From: Streptoalloteichus tenebrarius
GTDB lineage: Bacteria; Actinomycetota; Actinomycetes; Mycobacteriales; Pseudonocardiaceae
Assembly (NCBI RefSeq): GCF_024171885.1
Contig: NZ_JAMTCP010000016.1
Location: 56,610-120,609, forward strand
Length of the DNA: 64,000 bases
Direction: 5' to 3'
In this document: piece by piece, positions 45,250 to 51,880 of the stretch
How the letters are laid out: each line of letters starts with the position of its first letter
How positions within the stretch are numbered: position 1 is the stretch's first letter
Program-made: the position numbers and the translations under genes
The notes under the pieces: model-generated
What the model was told of the DNA's origin: nothing
Database searches by the model: none
Seen by the model: only the letters and a program-made list of their open reading frames with translations

Positions 45250-45861
45250 TTAGCCCTGGCCCTTCATCGTCTTCACAATCTCGGTCGCGAGTGCTTTCAC
45301 CTGCCTACACGGATTGGCGGAGTCCGGGGACCGCTGGGACAGTCGGACCGTGACGCTAAAGCTCAGCTTGTCACTGACCCCAACCTCGGAATCACACATT
45401 CCGAGAGACACTTCCTTTCCGCCAAGCAGGACACCAGGATAACCCTCTGCGTCGAACTGCTCAAAAACCGTGGTGAAGTTTTCCCGGTTTCGGTAGACCG
45501 CCGCAAGTCCGTCACGACTGGTGGCAATAGTCACGGTAAAGCTCATATTCGACGGACCCGATGAGTCGGACCAGCGACAGTAGGGGTCCGTGTTCTTGCC
45601 TGGCTCACCCGCGGACTGGACATTGAATGCCCTTAGCTGAGTTGAGGTAAGAACACTGCACGGGTTCTGCGTGTACTTGGTGACGTCCAACGGCTTTGCG
45701 ACGCGGGGGACGCCACTCGGGACTTCCCTGGCGCTGGTCTCGGTCCCGCTGGTTGTGGAACTTCCGCCAGTGAGTTGCGCGTCTCCCGTGGTCGGCCCAC
45801 ATGCGACCAGCGGGACAACCCCAAGGATGGGGACAACCAGCTTAATTATCCTCTTCGCCAC
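45250..45861 (-). CDS. DUF3558 lipoprotein
   Basis: 203 residues. The signal peptide ends in LVAC (Cys near 21), followed by a Thr/Ser-rich linker (about 24-55) and a DUF3558 domain with the typical NPCSVLTSTQLRAF, YCRWSDSS and late MCDSEVGVSDKLS/ANPCRQVKALA cysteines. DUF3558 proteins are surface lipoproteins often encoded beside type VII substrates in Pseudonocardiaceae. It starts 3 nt after its upstream neighbour on the same strand. Confidence 0.88.
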   Translation of the reverse strand: MAKRIIKLVVPILGVVPLVACGPTTGDAQLTGGSSTTSGTETSAREVPSGVPRVAKPLDVTKYTQNPCSVLTSTQLRAFNVQSAGEPGKNTDPYCRWSDSSGPSNMSFTVTIATSRDGLAAVYRNRENFTTVFEQFDAEGYPGVLLGGKEVSLGMCDSEVGVSDKLSFSVTVRLSQRSPDSANPCRQVKALATEIVKTMKGQG

Positions 45862-45864
45862 GTT

Positions 45865-46284
45865 TTAGCTCCGCTTGTTGAACCCGTCCCGGTTGACGTC
45901 CTCGGCGTTATCGTAGGACTTCATGGCCGCTTCGAGACTCTTAATCATGCTGTCGATGTCGCGCCACTGCCGCTGATTCGCGGTCAAGTAGTTGTCAACC
46001 AGTTGAGGCCCCATCCGATCGGCTGCCTTCGGACTGAATGGGTCCTTCCCCATGGGATCAACGCGGCGCGCCGCTACCGCGAGATCGGCGGCGGCTTCCA
46101 ATTTCTTCTTGGCCTCTTCCAGGTCCTTGATCAGTTCGGGTATACGGTCCCGCTCCACGGCGAAATGAACGCTACCCCGACCACTGGCGTTGGTCGCCGC
46201 CGCTGCTCCCGCCGCCGCGACCGCTCCCGCTGGTCCGGACACCCCCGCTGCGGCTGCCCAGAAGCCGCTCACCATGTCAGCCAC
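45865..46284 (-). CDS. possible type VII secretion substrate
   Basis: 139 residues. An Ala/Gly-rich start is followed by two long helices (about 45-70 and 95-130) and a YxxxE signal (YDNAE) near residue 124. The layout fits an ESX-exported helical-hairpin protein. Its stop is 3 nt before the DUF3558 lipoprotein start, so they form an operon. A GTG start follows GGGGGTGAACGCCC. Confidence 0.6.
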   Translation of the reverse strand: MADMVSGFWAAAAGVSGPAGAVAAAGAAAATNASGRGSVHFAVERDRIPELIKDLEEAKKKLEAAADLAVAARRVDPMGKDPFSPKAADRMGPQLVDNYLTANQRQWRDIDSMIKSLEAAMKSYDNAEDVNRDGFNKRS

Positions 46285-46894
46285 GGGCGTTCACCCCCAG
46301 GAAGGTGCTGCCCTGCTGTGGTGCGCGTTTGGCGTCTATGGGCATGGACATGCAGACATACCCCCTTGCGATGACGGCACGTCGCTGACCGTAGCAGCGC
46401 GTCACCCATCGGGGAGGACGCTTGCGAAGGATGCCTCGGAAGCCGGTGTCACCCGGTCCTGGCCGCTTCGTCCCGGCGCTTGCGTGCCGTAAACACGGAA
46501 CCAGGCCCACGCGCTTGCGCGTGCTCTTAGCATGGCCGTCGAGGCGAAGGGGTTAACGGTCATGGTGACGGCCAGGTCCTCGCAGCAAAGCTCAGCGCAA
46601 TCGACATTTGCGGGTGGCCGGTCCCCGCTCAACTCGTCTCGCTTCACAGCGCGGATGTTGCGAAAACCACTTGAAAGCCCGTACACGATGACGGCGCCGC
46701 TATACGCGCCGATCTAGGAATCCCCCAGGGGGTAACTCCCCCTGGGGGCTCCACATATCAGCTTGTTGAGATCAAATCTAACCGCAGTCGCGTCGAGACC
46801 GCAAATCGCAAGCGCACGCGGTTTCCTGCGCAGTCTCCCGCTGCCGCGTAAACCTCACAAACGCCCGGCGACAGGGCGTGCGGATGCTCAGCCG
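46285..46894. other. gene-poor segment inside the element
   Basis: About 600 bp. Small open frames on both strands lack ribosome sites or recognisable patterns. The hairpin at 46722 lies here. Confidence 0.4.
46722..46748. terminator. hairpin in the element
   Basis: Perfect arms CCCCCAGGGGG / CCCCCTGGGGG with loop TAACT. It probably ends the reverse-strand capsid-module transcript. Confidence 0.7.
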
Positions 46895-47212
46895 CTAGCG
46901 TGCAGCGGAGTCCTGCCCTGCCTGTGCGCGTGCCCTGTCCTCACGCAGCCACGCACGCCGGTCGACGTACCCGGACATGTACCTGTCCAGGGCGGCCATT
47001 ACCTTGTCCAAGTCGGCCATTTCCTCCACGAGCGCCTTTCTCTCCCGATCGCGTGCACCAAAAAGGAGCTGCTGCCAGTAACGCCCTCGCAGGGTGGTGT
47101 CGCGTATGTGGACCTCTTTGCACAGGGCGGAGCAGAAGCGGTACCCCTTGACGACCTGGTGGACGCGCACGACACCGGGACAGGACGAACGCTGACACCT
47201 CCGTGGAACCAT
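46895..47212 (-). CDS. small zinc-finger-like protein
   Basis: 105 residues. The first 35 contain four cysteines in two pairs (CQRSSC and CSALC) plus nearby His residues, suggesting a zinc ribbon. The rest is a charged helix (RDRERKALVEEMADLDKVM). AGAGGATTTTC precedes the ATG. It starts 14 nt after the scaffold-like gene on the same strand. It may be a phage-type regulatory or packaging-related protein; the family is not recognised. Confidence 0.6.
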   Translation of the reverse strand: MVPRRCQRSSCPGVVRVHQVVKGYRFCSALCKEVHIRDTTLRGRYWQQLLFGARDRERKALVEEMADLDKVMAALDRYMSGYVDRRAWLREDRARAQAGQDSAAR

Positions 47213-47226
47213 GAAAATCCTCTTGG

Positions 47227-47574
47227 TTAAAACCTGAGAACCTCGGCGAAGATTGCCGCGGGATCAACATCGAAACCACCCGAACCCTGTGACCAATCTG
47301 CCGGTCGAGCTTGACTCGCACGGATTTCCTTGACGAGCCGGTCCAGCTCGGCTGCGTCGGCTTCAATTTCCTCGGGACTGTTCCCTCGGACCATGCGGGC
47401 GAAGGTAAGTGCCTGCTGTCCGCTGTAGCCGGCCGCGAGGGCGGTCTTGAGCCGAATCAGCTCCAAAGCCTCGGGACTCAAGCCGTCGCCCCCGGTGGCG
47501 TCACCTTCGGTCGGCGCGTTCGGGGCGTCAGCGGCGCTCGCAGGGCTCTTTTCGGACGTCTCGATCTCGCTCAC
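47227..47574 (-). CDS. scaffolding-like phage protein
   Basis: 115 residues, acidic and disordered at the start, then helical. The segment RLKTALAAGYSGQQALTFAR followed by RGNSPEEIEADAAELDRLV resembles the LxGxTxEELEADA region of actinophage scaffolding proteins. GTG 47574 has a GGAGGGAGAAGCC site; the longer frame upstream has no protein character. It lies directly downstream of the capsid gene, whereas scaffold genes usually precede the capsid gene. Confidence 0.6.
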   Translation of the reverse strand: MSEIETSEKSPASAADAPNAPTEGDATGGDGLSPEALELIRLKTALAAGYSGQQALTFARMVRGNSPEEIEADAAELDRLVKEIRASQARPADWSQGSGGFDVDPAAIFAEVLRF

Positions 47575-47654
47575 GGCTTCTCCCTCCTGGGTGGGGACGA
47601 CGCACCGGGGAAGGGGCAGGCAGCTGGGCGGCCGCCTGCCCTGACTCATCCCCG

Positions 47655-48503
47655 TCAGGCCGTGGCCCTAACGATCTTCACAACGGCGCTCGGCTGCGTG
47701 AACGCGAAGCCCACACGGTGAACGAGTCGGAGCAGTGCCTCATAGGTGTTGAACGCGGCGTGACGGGACGCCTCCAACTCGGCGGGGGTGCGCTGCACGA
47801 CGGTGACCCGCTCGCGCGGGATCGCCCACACGTGGCCCTTGGTCACGGCTGGGGAGGTGAACAGCGGGTATCCGAAGATGACCCGCCGCGTGGGGTTGCT
47901 CGGGTCGATGCCCAGCAAAGGAGCGTTGCTGTCCTTGGTCTGCTTGAGCTTGGCCAGTTCCAGCGCGTCGGCCGGGTTGGCCACGAAGGAAATACCCGTG
48001 GTAAGCCCGTGATCCTCAATTCGGGACAGGGCCTCGGCGAGCGGGTCGAGGTTGGAGAACGCCGCCGGAGCGCTGACGGTGGTGACTCCGGTCAGTGCCT
48101 CCAGACCGGCCGGGGCTGGGGCGGGCAGGGAGCCAAAGAACGCCGCGTCGATCTTCTTTGCAGCGTCGATCACCATTCCCTTGCCCACCATCAGCAATGC
48201 GGGAGGTCGGGAGTCGTTAACCATCTCCAGTGACACCCCTGTCAGGGCAGCCAGCTTCGGCGGCCGGACCACGGTCTCGGCCAGCTTGGGTTCGGTCTCG
48301 GTGATCGGCGCACCCTCGGTGAACCAGCCGGCTTGAGGCGTGTCCACGACCAGCGGAACTCGGTAGGTCTGTGCGTCGGTGTGCACCACCGTCGAGACCT
48401 GGAACGCCACGGCTGTCTCCTGCAACGGTCCGTAGAACACAGCATTGCCCCGCTCATCCGGCAGGATCGCGGTCGCGTTCGGGCTGGACTCGTAGAACGG
48501 CAT
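47655..48503 (-). CDS. HK97-fold phage major capsid protein
   Basis: 282 residues. The HK97 pattern is visible: a short N-arm, VPLVVDTPQAGWFTEGAPIT (the E-loop/early strand region), KLAALTGVSLEMVNDS, a spine helix with IDAAKKIDAAFFGS, GISFVANPADALELAKLK and VIFGYPLFTSPAV in the A-domain. There is no N-terminal delta domain, so a separate scaffold is needed, which fits the neighbour. AAAGGAG lies about 10 nt before the ATG. Terminase, portal, protease and tail genes are absent. An encapsulin-like domesticated shell is an alternative reading. Confidence 0.8.
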   Translation of the reverse strand: MPFYESSPNATAILPDERGNAVFYGPLQETAVAFQVSTVVHTDAQTYRVPLVVDTPQAGWFTEGAPITETEPKLAETVVRPPKLAALTGVSLEMVNDSRPPALLMVGKGMVIDAAKKIDAAFFGSLPAPAPAGLEALTGVTTVSAPAAFSNLDPLAEALSRIEDHGLTTGISFVANPADALELAKLKQTKDSNAPLLGIDPSNPTRRVIFGYPLFTSPAVTKGHVWAIPRERVTVVQRTPAELEASRHAAFNTYEALLRLVHRVGFAFTQPSAVVKIVRATA

Positions 48504-48527
48504 TCGGTGCTGTTACTCCTTTGGGTA

Positions 48528-48562
48528 TGAAAAAAGCCGCTCCCGGCTGGGAAGCGGTATAG
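48528..48562 (-). terminator. intrinsic terminator/attenuator upstream of the capsid gene
   Basis: The reverse strand has a hairpin CCGCTTCCC-AGCC-GGGAGCGG (one bulge) followed by CTTTTTT, 25 nt before the capsid ATG. A second palindrome GCCCTTGCAAGGGC lies just upstream at about 48569. Confidence 0.6.
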
Positions 48563-48600
48563 CTGAGAGCCCTTGCAAGGGCGTAAAGCTGCCCCGTGCC

Positions 48601-49263
48601 ACAAATTCGCGCGCCAACGAAGACGAGATCCCGACGATTGCCGAGATCAGGCAGATTGAGCAGGGGCTTCCGGAGAACCTCAAGCTCGCGGTATGGCTGA
48701 TGGCCGGCGCAGGGCTCCGCGTGGGTGAGGCGATGGCCGTGTCCGCGAAGTGCGTTCGAGGGGAGACGTTACGAGTCTGGCAACAAATGTCACTGGCCCC
48801 CGACCCGGAAACGGGCAGGTACGTGACGCACCTTGCGCCCCTCAAGCACCGAGCCGAGGGGGACTACCGAGACATACCGATCCCCAAGTTCCTACGGGAG
48901 AAGGTCAAGGAGCACATCGCGCAACATGGCACCCTCTCAACGCCAGAGGCAGAGGAGATGCTGTTCCGAACCAAGATTAACACCCTGATGTCAGTCGACA
49001 ACTTCCGGCACCATTGGGACAAGGCTGTGGGGGCTCTCAAGCTCGCCTACACGCCTCATGACCTTCGGCACTACTTCGCGTCCACGGCGCTTCATGGCGG
49101 CGTGGCGCTCAACGAGGTCTCGGCGTGGCTCGGACACAAGTCGATCAAGACTACGGTGGACATCTACGGGCACCTCACCCAGGAGGCTTCCGCACGCATG
49201 CGCCGTGTGATGCAGGAGGCTCTTTCTGCGTCGCCTGTGGCGACTCTTCCGAAGGCGGCGTGA
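48601..49263 (+). pseudogene. int: tyrosine integrase, 5'-truncated (catalytic domain kept)
   Basis: From 48601 the frame encodes an intact catalytic domain: the first Arg in AGAGLRVGEAMA, the HxxR box in TPHDLRHYFAS, the LGH box in AWLGHKSIKTT and the active Tyr in VDIYGHLT. The N-terminal core-binding and arm-binding domains are missing. No ATG, GTG or TTG start lies in frame between the TAG at 48493 and the internal ATG at 48700, which is already inside the domain. Sequence upstream of about 48595 belongs to the capsid leader. A deletion has thus fused the two; translation from 48700 would give 187 residues. Confidence 0.8.
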
Positions 49264-49300
49264 GTGCTGACTCGGCCGGACGTGCTGACTTGGTGCTGAT
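49264..49300 (+). promoter_or_regulatory. candidate integrase arm sites, right end
   Basis: GTGCTGAC at 49264 and 49282 and GTGCTGAT at 49293; the last two are 11 nt apart as in the left-end pair. They lie 72-108 bp inside attR, just after the int stop. Confidence 0.55.
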
Positions 49301-49371
49301 TCTCTGGGCTCCCAAGCCCCTTCCATCCTGGGCTCCCGACCGGTCCGGCGAGCTACCTCAGTAACCAAAGA

Positions 49372-49458
49372 CGCGGGTCAGAGGAAGAGCTGCGAGAGGG
49401 TGTGGATCAGCAGGCCCGCGAGCGCGCCGACGACGGTGCCGTTGACGCGGATGAACTG
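49372..49458. repeat. attR: 87-bp direct repeat (right end of the integrative element)
   Basis: Identical to 43046-43132. It forms the functional 3' end of the DUF445 gene. Confidence 0.92.
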
Positions 49459-50637
49459 GAGGTCCCTGCCCACCTGGAGTTCGATCTTCTGGGAGGTCTC
49501 CGCCGCGTCCCAGCGTTCCACGGTGTCGGTGATCAACGTCGTGATCTCCGCGCGGTAGTTGGTGACGAGGTACGCGGCCGCGCCCTCCAGCCAACCGTCC
49601 ACCTTCTCCCGCAGCGCCGCGTCCGAGCCGAGCCGGCCGCCGAGCGAGACCAGGCCGTCCCGCGTGCGTCGCCGCAGCTCGCTGGAGGGGTCCTCGGCCG
49701 CGTCCAGGATCATCCCCTTGGCCGTGCCCCACGCCGAGGCGACGACGTTGCGCACCTCGGGGTGCTCCAGGACCTGCTGCTTGACCTGCTCGGCGCGGGC
49801 CATCGTCTCGGGGTCGTGCTGGAGGTTGTCGGTGAACTCGACGAGGAACTTGTCCAGCGCCTGCCGCATCGGGTGGTTCCTGTCGGTCTTGACCGCCCAC
49901 GCGAACGCCAGCGCCTCGGTGTAGACCTTGTCCCCCACCAGCTCGTCGACGAAGCGCGGCGACCAGGTCGGCGCCCGGTTGGACACCACACGCAGCACCG
50001 ACTCGTGGTTGTCCCTGACCCACTCGTAGGCCTGGTCGCAGAGCAGGTCGACCAGCCGGTGGTGCGTGCCGTCGGCCACCACCTGGCCGAGCAGCCGGCC
50101 CAGCGGCGGCCCCCACGGCCGGTCGACGAGCCGGCGCACGACCGCGTGCTCCAGCACCGCCTGCACGTCCTCGTCGCGCAGCACGGTGACCAGCCCGCGG
50201 ACCGCCGTGGCCAGCTCGGAGGTCACCCGCTCCGCGTGCTCGGGCCGGGCCAGCCACGCCCCGAGCCGTCGGGCGACCCCGACCCGGCGCAGCTTGTCCC
50301 GCACGACCTGCTCGGACAGGAAGTTCGCCCCGACGAAGTCGCCCAGGCTCCTGCCGAGCTCGTCCTTGCGGGTCGGGATGATCGCCGTGTGCGGGATCGG
50401 CAGGCCGAGTGGCCGCCGGAACAGCGCGGTCACGGCGAACCAGTCGGCCAGCGCGCCGACCATGCCCGCCTCGGCGGCCGCCCGCACGTACCCGACCCAG
50501 GCGGCGGCGCCCTCCGACTCCCGCCAGCGGGCCACCGCGTAGACGACGGTCGCGACGAGCAGGAGGCCCGTGGCCACCGCCTTCATCCGGCGGAGCCCTC
50601 GGCGTTTCTCGACCTCGGCTGCGGTGAGCTGCTGCAC
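49378..50637 (-). CDS. DUF445 family membrane-associated protein
   Basis: 419 residues. An N-terminal hydrophobic helix (about 20-38) is followed by AGMVGALADWFAVTALFRRPLGLPIPHT, the DUF445 signature (shown in part). Long amphipathic helices follow, then a second hydrophobic helix at the extreme C-terminus (GTVVGALAGLLIHTLSQLFL). The last 27 codons serve as the attachment site of the 6.3-kb element and are unchanged by the insertion. GTG 50637 is preceded by GGGGA. Function unknown; DUF445 proteins are related to YheB of Bacillus. Confidence 0.85.
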   Translation of the reverse strand: MQQLTAAEVEKRRGLRRMKAVATGLLLVATVVYAVARWRESEGAAAWVGYVRAAAEAGMVGALADWFAVTALFRRPLGLPIPHTAIIPTRKDELGRSLGDFVGANFLSEQVVRDKLRRVGVARRLGAWLARPEHAERVTSELATAVRGLVTVLRDEDVQAVLEHAVVRRLVDRPWGPPLGRLLGQVVADGTHHRLVDLLCDQAYEWVRDNHESVLRVVSNRAPTWSPRFVDELVGDKVYTEALAFAWAVKTDRNHPMRQALDKFLVEFTDNLQHDPETMARAEQVKQQVLEHPEVRNVVASAWGTAKGMILDAAEDPSSELRRRTRDGLVSLGGRLGSDAALREKVDGWLEGAAAYLVTNYRAEITTLITDTVERWDAAETSQKIELQVGRDLQFIRVNGTVVGALAGLLIHTLSQLFL

Positions 50638-50698
50638 TCCCCGATTGTCACCCGATGTGGTTCGGTGTCGCCGGGAGAAACTGGCAGTATCACGTGCT

Positions 50699-51880
50699 GT
50701 GCACAAGCCGCCCCTGAGCAGCAGGCTGCGACCGTTCACGTCGACGATCTTCGCCGAGATGACCGCGCTGGCCCAGCGCACCGGCGCGGTGAACCTGGGG
50801 CAGGGTTTCCCCGACACCGACGGGCCCGAGCGCATGGTCGAGGTGGCGAGCACGGCCCTGCGGAACGGGATGAACCAGTACGCGCCGGGGCCCGGCGTGC
50901 CCGAGCTGCGTCGCGCCGTCGCCGACCACCAGCGGGAGCGCTACGGGATCGACCTGGACCCGGACACGCAGGTCCTGGTCACGGTCGGGGCGACGGAGGC
51001 CGTCGCCGCGTCCCTGATCGCCCTGGTCGAGCCGGGCGACGAGGTGCTGTTGCTGGAGCCCTACTACGACTCCTACGCCGCCGCCGTGGCGATGGCGGGG
51101 GCCACGCGGCGCGGCGTCCCGCTCGCCGAGGACCCGGAGACCGGCCGGTTCGGGCTCGACGTGGCCGCGGTGCGCTCGGCGGTCGGCCCGCGCACCAGGG
51201 CGCTGGTGTTGAACACCCCGCACAACCCGTGCGGAGCGGTGTTCACCAGGGAGGAGCTGACCGCCCTCGCCGAGCTGTGCCGGGAGCGCGACCTGGTGGT
51301 GATCTCGGACGAGGTCTACGAGCACCTGGTCTTCGCCCCGGCCGGGCACGTGCCGATCGCCACCCTGCCCGGGATGTTCGAGCGCACCGTGACCATCTCC
51401 AGCGCGGGCAAGACGTTCAGCGTCACGGGCTGGAAGGTCGGCTGGGCGAGCGGCCCGGCGGAGCTGGTGGCCGCCGTGCGGGCCGCCAAGCAGTTCATGA
51501 CCTTCGTCGGGCCGGGGGCGTTGCAGTTCGCCACCGCGCACGCGCTGCGCGAGGAGCGGCCGTGGGTGGAGCGCCTGCGCACGGACCTCGCGGGCAAGCA
51601 GCAGCGGCTGGCCGAGGGCCTGGCCGAGGTCGGGTTCGCGGTGCGGCGGAGCGAGGGCACCTACTTCGTGTGCGCGGACATCCGGCCGCTCGGTTTCGCC
51701 GACGGGCTGGAGTTCTGCCGTCAGCTTCCCGAGCTGGCCGGGGTGGCGGCCGTGCCGGTGCAGGTCTTCACCGACGACCCTGACCGGTGGCGGCACCTCG
51801 TGCGGTTCGCCTTCTGCAAGCGCGACGAGGTGCTCGCCGAGGCCGTCAGTCGGCTGGGGCGGCTGCGCGACCGCGCCTGA
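50699..51880 (+). CDS. fold-type I aminotransferase (DapC/kynurenine aminotransferase-like)
   Basis: 393 residues. Typical class I/II motifs: NLGQGFPDTDGP, YAPGPGVPELR, TVGATEAVAAS, NTPHNPCGAVF, SDEVYEHLVF and the PLP lysine in SSAGKTFSVTGWKVGW. In actinobacteria this subfamily is often N-succinyldiaminopimelate aminotransferase (DapC) or a broad-specificity aromatic/kynurenine enzyme; the sequence alone does not decide. The GTG at 50699 lies about 7 nt after a TATCAC box, so it may be leaderless. Divergent from the DUF445 gene. Confidence 0.88.
   Translation: MHKPPLSSRLRPFTSTIFAEMTALAQRTGAVNLGQGFPDTDGPERMVEVASTALRNGMNQYAPGPGVPELRRAVADHQRERYGIDLDPDTQVLVTVGATEAVAASLIALVEPGDEVLLLEPYYDSYAAAVAMAGATRRGVPLAEDPETGRFGLDVAAVRSAVGPRTRALVLNTPHNPCGAVFTREELTALAELCRERDLVVISDEVYEHLVFAPAGHVPIATLPGMFERTVTISSAGKTFSVTGWKVGWASGPAELVAAVRAAKQFMTFVGPGALQFATAHALREERPWVERLRTDLAGKQQRLAEGLAEVGFAVRRSEGTYFVCADIRPLGFADGLEFCRQLPELAGVAAVPVQVFTDDPDRWRHLVRFAFCKRDEVLAEAVSRLGRLRDRA

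Larger units (their letters stand above)
43046..49458. mobile_element. 6.3-kb integrative element in the 3' end of a DUF445 gene
   Basis: Bounded by 87-bp perfect direct repeats (43046 and 49372). The content differs from the flanks: visibly lower G+C, XRE-DUF397 genes, phage-type capsid and scaffold-like genes, and an integrase catalytic domain reading towards the right end. Integration leaves the DUF445 gene intact because the right repeat supplies its 3' end. GTGCTGAC repeats near both ends look like integrase arm sites. No replication, excision, terminase, portal or transfer gene is seen. Confidence 0.88.

Noticed and set aside
46402..46717. Small open frames on both strands inside the element
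   Set aside because: No ribosome sites, no hydrophobic or motif pattern, and they conflict with each other.
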